Part shown: positions 23,181 through 32,583 of the stretch, piece by piece | Layout: each line of letters begins with the position of its first letter | Position numbering within the stretch: the first letter of the stretch is position 1 | Source of the DNA: Flavobacteriales bacterium | GTDB taxonomy: Bacteria > Bacteroidota > Bacteroidia > Flavobacteriales_F > PHOS-HE28 | DNA length: 64,000 bases | Direction: 5' to 3' | NCBI GenBank assembly: GCA_030584065.1 | Contig: CP129489.1 | Span: 3,267,497-3,331,496 of the forward strand | Program-made: the position numbers and the translations under genes | Notes under the pieces: generated by a model | Told to the model about the DNA's origin: nothing | The model's database searches: none | Seen by the model: only the letters and a program-made list of their open reading frames with translations

Positions 23181-25762
23181 CCGACCTCCTCCAGTCCCTC
23201 TTCTCCGCCGTCGGCTTCACCCCCAACCCCAGCCAGCGCAGCGCCATCCTCCACGAGGCCGGCCCGCTCTTCCTCACCGCAGGCCCCGGCTCGGGCAAGA
23301 CGCGCGTGCTCCTCTGGCGCACCGTCAACCTCCTCGTCTGCAAGGAGGTGCCACCCGAGCGCATCTTCCTGAGCACCTTCACCGAGAAAGCCGCGCACCA
23401 GCTCAAGGAAGGCCTGCGTTACCTGCTCGCGATCGCCACCAGCCAGACCGGCCGGCACTACGACATCAGCGGCATGGCGGTGGGCACCGTGCACAGCATC
23501 TGCCGCCAGATGATCACCGACCGGCGGTTCTCACCACCCGGAGCACGCCCCAACCCCGTGGTGTTGCTGGATGAGCTGACGCAGTACTTCCAGGTGACCC
23601 GTCGCGCGTGGAACCATCTAGTGGCCCCCTTGGGCAAGGAGAAACCGGAGGATGCGCAGCGCTTCCTGAACAAGACCATCGAGGATGCCGACAACGGGAG
23701 CAAGCACCTCGCTGTGCTCAGCGCCATCAAGGCCTTCAACCGCTTCGCCGAGGAGAGCATCCTACCCGAGCGGGAGCTGGCCTGCGATGATGACTGGAAG
23801 CTGATCCGCGAGGTGCATGCGGCCTACATGAACTGGCTGAACCAGGACGAGGTGCAGAAGGTGGACCTGTCCCTGTTGCAGCAGAAGGCGCTGCAGGTGC
23901 TGCAGGCCCATCCGGAGGGCACGCGCCTCTTCGACCACGTGATCGTGGACGAATACCAGGACACCAACGCCATCCAGGAGGACCTCTTCTTCCACCTCGC
24001 GGGCGGCAGCACCAACCTCACGGTGGTGGGCGATGATGACCAGGCCCTCTACCGCTTCCGCGGAGCCACCGTGGAGAACCTCGTTCAGTTCCCCGAGCGT
24101 TGTGTGCAGCGCCTCGGCGTGGAGCCCACGCGCATTGACCTCGACATCAACTACCGCTCACGCAGCCAGGTGGTGGATGTGTACACGCACTTCATCGACC
24201 GCATCGACTGGCGCAAGCAGAGCGGCCAGGGGCACTACCGGGTGCAGAACAAGAACATCCAGGCCCACCGCAAGGATCCGCTGCCCAGTGTGGTGGTCAC
24301 GGAGAAGCAGGATGTTGAGGTTGTGTACGCGGAGCTGGCGGCCTTCATCAAGCAGCTCAAGGTCCAGAAGAAGATCAACGACTACAACGAGGTGGCCGTG
24401 CTCTTCCCGAGTGTGCGCCCCTACAATGGTGTGCCCAACAGGGCGGTGACCGGAATGCGGGATGCCCTACAAGTACATGGCATCCCCGTGTACGCGCCAC
24501 GCGCCGGTCGCTTCCTGGAGACCGAGGAGGCCACGGTGGTGATGGGGCTACTGCGCCTGATCATCGGCACACCGCACGAGCCGGAGTGGAACAGCCCCAG
24601 CTACCAGCGGTTCCGCGCCTGGCTAAGCCGCTGCCGCAAGGAAGCGATGGAATACGTGGACAAGGACAAGCAGTTGAAGGCCTTCATTGAGGACCGCAAG
24701 GCCGAGAAGCAGCAGGCCGCCGATGACCTCACCGCCTTGCAGAAGGTGCTGCAGAAGAAGAAGTGGGCACCCAGCGATGCCTGCACCTTGGAGCATGTGG
24801 CCGCCCTCACCAAGGCCACCAACCTCAGCACGCGCGCCATCAAGGCGCTCACGAGCAAGTACTTCCGCGACATGGTGGCCAACCGCGCCAAGGCGGGCAA
24901 CCCGCTCACCCTCACCTACGTGCTCAACCGCACCACGGCGCTGGACTGGAACGTGCTCGACCTCTTCTACCAGCTCGCTGGCTTCGCTCCCTTGCGGTCG
25001 TGGTTCCAGCTGGCGGAGGACGGCACGCGGGAGGACTACGACGAAGGCCCCATCTGCAACCTCGGGCTCCTGAGCCAGTACATCGGTCGCTACCAGGATG
25101 AGTTCACCGCCATCCTCACCGGTTGGTACATGCACGAGGAGCGACTGGCCAACAGCTTCTTCCGCCAGTACTGCTATGCCTTGTGGCGTTTGGGCGAGAG
25201 CGAGTACGAGAACGACGACGACCCCTTCCCGCGCGGGCGCGTGCCCTTCCTCACCATCCACCAGAGCAAGGGGCTGGAGTTCAAGGTGGTCATCCTGGGC
25301 AACATGGGGCGCCGGTTGCGCGAGCCCTCCCCCTTGGAGGTGGCCGTGCGCGACATGCTGGGCAAGGAAGGCGAGCCCCTGGATCGCCACGCCGAGTTCG
25401 ATGCCATGCGCCTCTTCTACGTGGCCCTGAGCCGCGCCAAGGACCTGCTGGTGTTCGTGGACAAGAAGGGCGGGCACGTCTTCCCACCCCTCAAATGCTT
25501 CCGCGACCTGCAACTGCCCAAGCTGCACGATCTGGACATCGCCACCCTGCCACCCGCCACCGCCGAGGTGGACGACATGGGCAAGGCCTACAGCTTCACG
25601 GGCGACTACACCAGCTACCTCACCTGCCCGCGGCAGTACATGATCTTCGACAAGTACGGCTTCGTGCCCAGCCGCCAGCAGACCCGGCTGTTCGGCCACC
25701 TGGTGCACCGCACCGTGGAGGACCTCCACCAATTCCTCATCGCCCAACGCCATGGCCACTAA
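23168..25762 (+). CDS. UvrD/Rep-type helicase with N-half of a RecB nuclease domain
   Basis: 864 residues. SF1A helicase: Q-motif PSQRSAI (21-27), Walker A AGPGSGKT (38-45), motif II VIVDEYQDTN (about 258-267), motif III GDDDQALYRFRGA, motif VI YVALSRAKD (about 750). The last 55 residues carry TSYLTCPRQY and GHLVHRTVEDLH, that is, the first Fe-S Cys and the GxxxH motif of a RecB/AddB/Cas4-type nuclease. The rest of that nuclease is in the next gene, whose start overlaps by 11 nt. Family knowledge suggests 3'-5' unwinding with DNA cleavage. First intact gene of the defence island. Confidence 0.88.
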   Translation: MAKKPDLLQSLFSAVGFTPNPSQRSAILHEAGPLFLTAGPGSGKTRVLLWRTVNLLVCKEVPPERIFLSTFTEKAAHQLKEGLRYLLAIATSQTGRHYDISGMAVGTVHSICRQMITDRRFSPPGARPNPVVLLDELTQYFQVTRRAWNHLVAPLGKEKPEDAQRFLNKTIEDADNGSKHLAVLSAIKAFNRFAEESILPERELACDDDWKLIREVHAAYMNWLNQDEVQKVDLSLLQQKALQVLQAHPEGTRLFDHVIVDEYQDTNAIQEDLFFHLAGGSTNLTVVGDDDQALYRFRGATVENLVQFPERCVQRLGVEPTRIDLDINYRSRSQVVDVYTHFIDRIDWRKQSGQGHYRVQNKNIQAHRKDPLPSVVVTEKQDVEVVYAELAAFIKQLKVQKKINDYNEVAVLFPSVRPYNGVPNRAVTGMRDALQVHGIPVYAPRAGRFLETEEATVVMGLLRLIIGTPHEPEWNSPSYQRFRAWLSRCRKEAMEYVDKDKQLKAFIEDRKAEKQQAADDLTALQKVLQKKKWAPSDACTLEHVAALTKATNLSTRAIKALTSKYFRDMVANRAKAGNPLTLTYVLNRTTALDWNVLDLFYQLAGFAPLRSWFQLAEDGTREDYDEGPICNLGLLSQYIGRYQDEFTAILTGWYMHEERLANSFFRQYCYALWRLGESEYENDDDPFPRGRVPFLTIHQSKGLEFKVVILGNMGRRLREPSPLEVAVRDMLGKEGEPLDRHAEFDAMRLFYVALSRAKDLLVFVDKKGGHVFPPLKCFRDLQLPKLHDLDIATLPPATAEVDDMGKAYSFTGDYTSYLTCPRQYMIFDKYGFVPSRQQTRLFGHLVHRTVEDLHQFLIAQRHGH

Positions 25763-26579
25763 GAAGAAGCCCGCCGGCGATCCGATGGAGGAGCGCATCC
25801 GCGACCACTTCGAGCGCAACTACGAGCTGCTCCGCATGGAGAGCGGCCAGGTGCTCACCAACGAGCTGAAGCAGGAGGCCCTCAACCAGGTGCTCTTCTA
25901 CTACCGCAAGATGAAGCACGTGGCCGAGAACGTCACGCGCACGGAGGTGCGGCTGGCCCTGCCCGAGCAGCGCACACCGCAGGGCCGCCGCTTCACCATC
26001 GAAGGCGTGGTGGACGTGGTGCAGGAGGGCGACGAGACCTGGCTGTACGACATCAAGACGCACGACCCGGAGTACGTGCGCCAGAACCCCGCCAGCTACG
26101 AGCAGCAGCTCAACGTGTACGCCCACATCTGGCAGAACCTGCAACGCCAGCCCCTGCACCACACGGCCATCATCGCCACCCAATACCCGCGGGCCATGAA
26201 GGATGCCTGGCGCCGGGGCGACATGCCCGCCTTCCTCTTCGAGTTCGAGCGCTGGGACCCGCTCATCGTCCTGCCCTTTGACCAAGGCCGCCTGGAGGAG
26301 ACCCTGGGCAGCTTCGGCGAGGTGGTGGATGCCATCGAGGGCAAGCAGTTCCCACCCCGCACCGAAGAGGACCTGGAAGGCGGTGGCAAGCGCCGCTTCG
26401 CCACCCGGGTGTGCCGCAACTGCGATGCCCGCTTCAGTTGCAGCAGCTACCGGGGCTGGGCGCGAAAGCGTACCGCCAACGACCGCAGCGCCGCCAAGTA
26501 CTTCAGCGACCCGGTACCCGATGCCGAGCAGAACGACTGGGTGGATGGCAACCTTGAAGCTCCATCGAATGAACCCTGA
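25752..26579 (+). CDS. C-half of a RecB/Cas4-like Fe-S nuclease
   Basis: 275 residues. PD-(D/E)XK core: VVDVVQEG (Asp88), YDIKTHD (Asp100, Lys102), QLNVY (Gln119, Tyr123, the RecB QxxxY motif). Three cysteines, Cys221, Cys224 and Cys230 (RVCRNCDARFSC), match the last three ligands of the AddB/Cas4 4Fe-4S cluster; the fourth would be the CPRQY Cys of the helicase protein. It is in another frame than the helicase and overlaps it by 11 nt, with a clean ATGGCC start. Probably the two chains assemble one nuclease. The N-terminus is lysine-rich. Confidence 0.8.
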   Translation: MATKKKPAGDPMEERIRDHFERNYELLRMESGQVLTNELKQEALNQVLFYYRKMKHVAENVTRTEVRLALPEQRTPQGRRFTIEGVVDVVQEGDETWLYDIKTHDPEYVRQNPASYEQQLNVYAHIWQNLQRQPLHHTAIIATQYPRAMKDAWRRGDMPAFLFEFERWDPLIVLPFDQGRLEETLGSFGEVVDAIEGKQFPPRTEEDLEGGGKRRFATRVCRNCDARFSCSSYRGWARKRTANDRSAAKYFSDPVPDAEQNDWVDGNLEAPSNEP

Positions 26580-26609
26580 ACCCGACTTTCGCAGTCCGCA
26601 TTGATCCCC

Positions 26610-28469
26610 ATGTCCCACACCAAACTCCGCCCCTCCTTCACCTTCACCGACGAGCGCCTCGCCGAGCTCAAGCGCATCGCCCCCGAAGCCTTTGCCGATG
26701 GCCGGGTGAACTGGGAGGCCCTGCGTGCCGCCTTGGGTGAGCACCTGGAGGACGACGATGCCAACGCCGAGCACTTCGGCCTCAACTGGCCCGGCAAGCG
26801 CGAAGCGCGCAAGATGGCCGGCACCCCGAGCAAGGGGGCCCTGGTGCCGCAGCCCGGCAAAGGGGTGAACGAGGACAGCACCCGCAACGTGTTCATCGAG
26901 GGCGAGAACCTGGAGGTGCTGAAGCTGTTGCAGAAGGCCTATGCCGGCAAAGTGAAGATGATCTACATCGACCCGCCGTACAACACGGGCACCGACTTTG
27001 TGTACGAGGACGACTTCACCGAGCCGCTGGAGGAGTACCTGCGCCGCACCGGGCAGGTGGACGAGGAGGGCAAGGCCCTGACCACCAACACTCGTGCCGA
27101 CGGGCGCTTCCACAGCAAGTGGCTGAGCATGATGTACCCGCGCCTGCGCCTGGCACGCCAGCTGCTGCGCGATGACGGGGTGATCTTTGTGAGCATTGAC
27201 GACAACGAGGTGCACCACCTAGTAACATTGATGGCAGAGGTTTTTGGCGATGAAAACAAGGAAGCGCTTGTGACGTGGCGCAGAAGGCACAATCAGCCGA
27301 ATGACAAGACGAAGATGATTGGCAAAGTGGCTGAGCACATAGTAGTCTTCGCTCGAAACTCCGAGGCCTTAAAAACGCAAGGCGGATTCCAAGGGGTGCC
27401 GCTAACCGAAAAGCGGAGTGCCGAATACAAGAATCCTGATAATGACCCCAAAGGGCCATGGACATCTAATCCTTGGAAGGCCGCTAAAGGTCGGGGCGGT
27501 TCGAGGTACACGATAACAACACCGACCGGCAAGAAGTACACTGAGGTATGGTACGGTAATGAGGAATCCTTCAAGGACCTTATCAAGGAGAAGCGGGTAC
27601 ACTGGACTGATGAAGGTGCTGGGGTTCCTCGTATCAAGATTTACCTGACGGAAGCCATGGAAGGCGGTCAGTCTGCCATCAATTTCCTGCGACATGAGGA
27701 GTACGGCAGTAATCAGGATGCATCTGCTGAGCTTGAAGAACTCTATGACGGAGTAAAGATTTTTGATAACCCCAAGCCGACTCAACTATTGTCATCACTT
27801 TTCCACGTTGGGAGCAAGGCGGGTGATATTGTCCTAGACTTTTTCGGAGGGTCTGGCTCAACTGCTCATGCCTGTTATCGGATGATGAGCGAAGGCGCTG
27901 GTGCGCGACAATTCATAGTGGTTCAGATGCATGAACCTGTGAATGAGAAGGAGGAAAGTGGCGCCAACGCAAAGAAGTTAGGTTTTGGCACAATCTCCGA
28001 GCTTACACTGGATCGTATAAAACGGGCATCGAAATCTCTTTCAAAGGGCAAGAAAGACTTTGACATAGGTGTGCGGTCTTATGTTATGACACACAGCCAC
28101 TTCCGCGCCTGGCGCGATGTGGAGGGTGCGGACCTCACCGCCTTGGAGAAGGCCTTTGCCGAGGCCGAGAGCCCCTTGGTGAAGGACTGGACCTGGGAGG
28201 GCCTGTGCACCGAGGTGATGCTGCTGGAGGGCTTCCCGCTCGATAGCCGGGTGGAGGCCGTGAAGGAGCTGAAGAAGAACCGTGTGGAGCGCATCCACCA
28301 CGAGTGGCACGCCCACCGCCTGCTGGTGTGCCTGGACAAGAAGGTGGCCCCCGAGACGATCAAGGACCTGCAGCTGGAGGATGGCGACATCTTCATCTGC
28401 CTGGACACGGCCATTGATGACCAGAGCAAGTTGCGGCTGAGCGACAAGGGGATGATCAAGACGATCTGA
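26610..28469 (+). CDS. mod: Type III restriction Mod DNA methyltransferase
   Basis: 619 residues. Beta-class adenine methyltransferase: motif IV DPPYNTG (121-127) before the target-recognition region, and motif I DFFGGSGSTAHA (about 411) after it. Length fits Mod of type III systems. It methylates the recognition site and directs Res (32580-35609). ATG 26610 is preferred to TTG 26601. About 27220-28085 (residues about 204-492, the recognition region and motif I) is clearly more AT-rich and has different codon use from both flanks, a sign of exchange of the specificity segment by recombination. Starts 30 nt after the nuclease gene. Confidence 0.9.
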   Translation: MSHTKLRPSFTFTDERLAELKRIAPEAFADGRVNWEALRAALGEHLEDDDANAEHFGLNWPGKREARKMAGTPSKGALVPQPGKGVNEDSTRNVFIEGENLEVLKLLQKAYAGKVKMIYIDPPYNTGTDFVYEDDFTEPLEEYLRRTGQVDEEGKALTTNTRADGRFHSKWLSMMYPRLRLARQLLRDDGVIFVSIDDNEVHHLVTLMAEVFGDENKEALVTWRRRHNQPNDKTKMIGKVAEHIVVFARNSEALKTQGGFQGVPLTEKRSAEYKNPDNDPKGPWTSNPWKAAKGRGGSRYTITTPTGKKYTEVWYGNEESFKDLIKEKRVHWTDEGAGVPRIKIYLTEAMEGGQSAINFLRHEEYGSNQDASAELEELYDGVKIFDNPKPTQLLSSLFHVGSKAGDIVLDFFGGSGSTAHACYRMMSEGAGARQFIVVQMHEPVNEKEESGANAKKLGFGTISELTLDRIKRASKSLSKGKKDFDIGVRSYVMTHSHFRAWRDVEGADLTALEKAFAEAESPLVKDWTWEGLCTEVMLLEGFPLDSRVEAVKELKKNRVERIHHEWHAHRLLVCLDKKVAPETIKDLQLEDGDIFICLDTAIDDQSKLRLSDKGMIKTI

Positions 28470-28507
28470 GGCTTTGAGCGACCTTTGGAGCTGTATACGG
28501 AACGAAC

Positions 28508-31324
28508 ATGAGCGCAGGCATCAACCCTACCCAATGGCCCTACCCCGGCGCACGCTGGTGGAAGTGCGACCTGCACAACCACACGCCGGCTTCAGCGGAC
28601 TATGGAGCCGGCCCGAACCAGGCGGCGCTGAAGGCGCGCACACCGCAGGATTGGTTGTTGGACTACATGCGGGCCGGTATCGATTGTGTGGGTGTGACCG
28701 ACCACAACTCCGGGGCGTGGATCGATCAGCTGAAAACGGCACTGGCGCATCTTGATGACACGCAACCGGCAGGGTACAGACCGCTGGTGATCTTTCCGGG
28801 AGTGGAGTTGTCCATCGGGCGTATTCATGCCTTGGTCCTGCTGGACCCAGACAAAGGCAGTGCGGATGTGGAGGGGATCATTGGCTATGCGCAATTCAAT
28901 GGCACCCGAGGCGATTCCGACAGCGCTTGTTTGAACTCCCCGACGGCGATCGCCGCAGAGGTGCATCGCCGTGGTGGCTTGTTCATTCCGGCCCATGCCG
29001 ACAATACCAAGGGCATCTTTCACGAACTGCACGGCAACGACCTGCGTCCCTTTCTTGACATTGAGAGCGTGGTGGGCATCGAGTTGTTGGCCGAACCCAT
29101 CGTTTGGCCGTCGCTCTACACGGAGCGGAAGCTGCACTGGACCCCGATCGTTGGTAGCGATGCGCATCATCCGGATGACCAAGGCCGGACCGTGAACAAC
29201 TATCCAGGAAGGCGTTGGACCTGGATCAAGATGGGTCGGCCCACGATCGATGGGTTGCGGTTGGCTTTACTGGATGGGGCGCTCAGCGTATCTCGTATCC
29301 TAGATCCCGCTTCGGTCGCGGAGCGCAACCGGACACCGGACCGATTGATCACTCGAGTGGAGGTGAACGGTACCAAGGTGATGGGCAATGGCGCGCCGGT
29401 GCAATTGGCATTGAGCCCATGGCTCAACGCGGTCATTGGTGACCGTGGTACGGGGAAGAGCAGCTTCGTCCATTTTGTCCGGCAGGCTTTGGCGCGTAAC
29501 AAACCGATTGATCTTGGTGGAGAGAACAGCCGGCCGTGGGCAACCTTCAGCAGTTTCATGAAGCCTTCAACCAGCCGGAACGGCGACGGGGTTCTGAGGA
29601 CCAATGCGCTGCTAAAGGTGCACTACTGGTTGAACGGAACGGAGTTCGTGATCAGCAGCCAAGGCGGCACCAAGGACCATTTGGTGGATGAAGTACAGCC
29701 GGAGGGTACTGTGAAGCGGGCCGGGAGTCAAGAGGTCCGGGACCGCTTCAAAGTGACCTTGGTGAGCCAGGACCAGCTGGCCGAGCTTGTTGAGAACGGT
29801 AGAGGTGGGCTGTTGGGTTATGTGGACGAAGCGATCGACCGCCTGAAATGGCAAGCGGAGCAAGATGAACGCAATGCTCAATTCCTCGCGATCAGTGCAA
29901 ATCGGCGTGAGCAGGGCACCCAGTTGGCCCAGGAAGATCGACTAAAGGCACAGCTCGAAGACATTGGACGAAAGCTTGCTCAGTTCGAGGGTTCTGACCA
30001 TGCACGCATCCTAAAGGAATTCCAGCGCCAGAGTCGCCAAAGTCGCGAGGTACAGTCACTTTTCAGCGAACTGGATGCCATCGGCACTGACATTCAACGC
30101 TTGGAAGAGGGTATCGGTCTTAGCGACATGGCCGAAGGGGTGTTCGAAGCTGATTCTTCCGCCGAGGCCGAGGTGCTTGAAACCTACCAGCGTTTGGTGC
30201 AGGCCGTTAATAGCGCCAAGGCTAAATTGAAGGAAGCGCGCGAGCTGCTGGCTACACAAGGCCGGATGGCACAGAAGGTCTTGAATGAGTCGGAATGGGC
30301 CGCTAATGTCAAGGCTGCTCGGGAAGCCCACGAGCAGCTCATCGATCGATTGCGAGCCTCAGGGGTTAACGACCCCGAGCAATTCGGTCAACTGGTGCAA
30401 CAGCGCCATGTGGTGGAGGGACAACTGAAGCGATTAGAGGAGGTCAAGGTTGAATTGCACCGATTGGATGGTATGCGCGCAGCGGCGATTCGGGCACTGC
30501 GGAGCCATCGCCTGACCTTGTCGCGTGAAAGGGCCCGATTCCTCACTGAGGTTCTCAAGGACAACCGCTTCGTGCGCATGCAGGTGGTGGCCTTTGGCGA
30601 CGAGATGGAACACTTGGTGCGCAACATGCGGGAATGGTTAGACCTCCAAGGCGATGGTTTCGGCGATGACCTGACCGCGATGGCTGCCGAGCTCTACAAT
30701 GCACTCCCCGGCGAATTGGAAGCTCGGATGACCGAGTTCTTGCGTCGCTTGGATACCTTGAAGGACGAACTCCTGCGCGTTGCACGGGGTGAGCGCAACT
30801 CGAAGTGGTCGGGGTGGTTGAACAACAGGATCATCAAAATGGCCGCTGAGAGACCGGAGTTCTTTGACCGGATCGAGTCGTGGTATCCTGAGGATGGCAT
30901 TGCCGTGGAGTATAACGCGACCTCACGAGAAGGTGGACAGCGTTGGAAGGATGTGAAAACCGGTTCGGCCGGCCAAAGATCAGCGGCCCTGCTCGCCTTC
31001 TTGCTCTCGTATGGTGAGGAACCTATCATCCTCGATCAGCCCGAGGATGACTTGGACAATCAGGTGGTCTTCGATCTGGTTGTTCAAGGCATCCGCGAGA
31101 ATAAGCAGCGAAGACAGATCATCGTGATAACGCACGATGCCAACATCGTGGTAAATGGAGATGCGGAAGCAGTACACGTTATGGAATTCCGCGACCAATG
31201 CCATCTACAACTCACCGAGAGTTTGCAGAACAGCGCTCTGCGCGACTTGGTCTGCCGTGTGATGGAGGGCGGTAAGAAAGCATTTGAGAACAGATATCAA
31301 CGCTTGATCGGCGCTACCGAATGA
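28508..31324 (+). CDS. PHP-domain plus SMC-like ATPase (TrlF-type)
   Basis: 938 residues. PHP phosphoesterase domain (about 18-265) with intact metal ligands: DLHNH (His23, His25), TDHN (Asp65, His66), PGVE (Glu100), PAHAD (His163) and SDAHH (Asp218, His220). Then an SMC/RecN-like ATPase: Walker A GDRGTGKSS (311-319), a coiled coil (about 470-720), signature GSAGQRSAALLAF and Walker B IILDQPEDDLDN near the end. The layout matches proteins named TrlF in databases. It sits between Mod and Res, so it is probably a nuclease-type effector tied to the restriction system. Its last 4 nt (ATGA) overlap the next gene. Confidence 0.85.
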   Translation: MSAGINPTQWPYPGARWWKCDLHNHTPASADYGAGPNQAALKARTPQDWLLDYMRAGIDCVGVTDHNSGAWIDQLKTALAHLDDTQPAGYRPLVIFPGVELSIGRIHALVLLDPDKGSADVEGIIGYAQFNGTRGDSDSACLNSPTAIAAEVHRRGGLFIPAHADNTKGIFHELHGNDLRPFLDIESVVGIELLAEPIVWPSLYTERKLHWTPIVGSDAHHPDDQGRTVNNYPGRRWTWIKMGRPTIDGLRLALLDGALSVSRILDPASVAERNRTPDRLITRVEVNGTKVMGNGAPVQLALSPWLNAVIGDRGTGKSSFVHFVRQALARNKPIDLGGENSRPWATFSSFMKPSTSRNGDGVLRTNALLKVHYWLNGTEFVISSQGGTKDHLVDEVQPEGTVKRAGSQEVRDRFKVTLVSQDQLAELVENGRGGLLGYVDEAIDRLKWQAEQDERNAQFLAISANRREQGTQLAQEDRLKAQLEDIGRKLAQFEGSDHARILKEFQRQSRQSREVQSLFSELDAIGTDIQRLEEGIGLSDMAEGVFEADSSAEAEVLETYQRLVQAVNSAKAKLKEARELLATQGRMAQKVLNESEWAANVKAAREAHEQLIDRLRASGVNDPEQFGQLVQQRHVVEGQLKRLEEVKVELHRLDGMRAAAIRALRSHRLTLSRERARFLTEVLKDNRFVRMQVVAFGDEMEHLVRNMREWLDLQGDGFGDDLTAMAAELYNALPGELEARMTEFLRRLDTLKDELLRVARGERNSKWSGWLNNRIIKMAAERPEFFDRIESWYPEDGIAVEYNATSREGGQRWKDVKTGSAGQRSAALLAFLLSYGEEPIILDQPEDDLDNQVVFDLVVQGIRENKQRRQIIVITHDANIVVNGDAEAVHVMEFRDQCHLQLTESLQNSALRDLVCRVMEGGKKAFENRYQRLIGATE

Positions 31325-32583
31325 AGTACACAGCCTTAGAACTGCTGGATCGAATTCGGCTCGGCGAGGACAGTGAAGTGGAATGGAAGGAGGTCCGCCT
31401 GAGCGGGGACAGGCTTACTGGACCAAGGCCGGATGATCTCGCTGACGAGATCGCTGCCTTCGCCAACAAACGGGGTGGTGTTCTTATACTCGGCGTGGAT
31501 GATAAGACGAAGGAGGTCGTTGGTATTGCCAAGGAGAAACTCGAGGCCCTGGAGAATGCCGTGAAGAACATCTGCGCGGACAAATTGAGGCCGGCGCTAG
31601 AAACGGTGGACATCTACAGGCGGGAGCTACCAGACTCATCGGGCCAGCTTCGTGCTATCCTGCAACTAGAGATCACACGCAGCCTGTTCGTGCACGAAAG
31701 CCCAGGAGGCACCTTTACACGCATCGGGAGCAGCAAGCGCCAGATGAGCGCTGAGCTGAAGTTGCGCATGCAGATGCAGCGCTCGCAAGCGCGGGTGGTG
31801 CGCTTTGACGAGTTCCTGGTGCATGAGGCCGGCCTCGGGGACCTGGACAAAGACCTCTACGAGCGTTTCAGGACTGACCGCTCGGACACCAGCGTCGAGG
31901 ACTTCCTGCGCAAGCTGGGCATCCTCGGGCAGGATGAAGAAAGGGCTTGGCACCCCACTCTTTCCGGCGTGCTGATGTGCTCCAAGACCCCCAAGGTCTG
32001 GCACAAGGGAGCCTTCATTCAGGCCGTTGCCTATTCCGGGGCAGATGCGGTCACATCAGGTGGCGAAGCCGCCTATCAGGTGGATGCAGAGGACATCACC
32101 GGACCCTTGGATCAACAGATCGTCGGGGCGATGCAGTTCGTGCGTCGGAACTCCAAGGTCGCGGCCACAAAAGAGGCCGGACGAACTGACAAGCCGGAGT
32201 ACGATACCACGGCCATTTTCGAAGCCTTCGTCAACGCGGTGGTCCACCGGGACTACACCATTCAAGGAGCCAAGGTCCGCCTGAAGATGTTCAGTGATCG
32301 CCTGGAGCTCTATGTCCCGGGTGCCTTGGTGAACACGCTTGATCTGGATTCGATCTTGTTCAGGCAGGTATCACGGAACGATACACTTGCGAGTCTCTTG
32401 AGCAAGGTGCCCGTGGATGAAAGGCTGAAAGGGAACACATCGCGCAGTACCTACATGGATCGGCGCGGCGAAGGGGCCGGCCTGATCGTGAAGCGCACGG
32501 AGCAATTGTCAGGCAAGCCGGCAACCTACCGGCTACTTGGAGATGATGAGGTCATGTTGACCATTCCCAAGGCCAGCGTATGA
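31321..32583 (+). CDS. AlbA_2 (Schlafen-like) and HATPase_c_4 protein
   Basis: 420 residues. N-terminal AlbA_2 domain (about 12-135: EWKEVRLSGD, ANKRGGVLILGVDD, GGTFTRIGSSKRQMS) and a central-to-C-terminal HATPase_c_4-like region (about 290-345: IFEAFVNAVVHRDY, DRLELYVPGAL). Such proteins are annotated as RecG-like or transcriptional regulators and are common in defence islands. ATGA overlaps on both sides (PHP-SMC protein before, Res after) imply fixed stoichiometry or a shared complex. A regulatory versus effector role cannot be told from sequence. Confidence 0.82.
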   Translation: MKYTALELLDRIRLGEDSEVEWKEVRLSGDRLTGPRPDDLADEIAAFANKRGGVLILGVDDKTKEVVGIAKEKLEALENAVKNICADKLRPALETVDIYRRELPDSSGQLRAILQLEITRSLFVHESPGGTFTRIGSSKRQMSAELKLRMQMQRSQARVVRFDEFLVHEAGLGDLDKDLYERFRTDRSDTSVEDFLRKLGILGQDEERAWHPTLSGVLMCSKTPKVWHKGAFIQAVAYSGADAVTSGGEAAYQVDAEDITGPLDQQIVGAMQFVRRNSKVAATKEAGRTDKPEYDTTAIFEAFVNAVVHRDYTIQGAKVRLKMFSDRLELYVPGALVNTLDLDSILFRQVSRNDTLASLLSKVPVDERLKGNTSRSTYMDRRGEGAGLIVKRTEQLSGKPATYRLLGDDEVMLTIPKASV

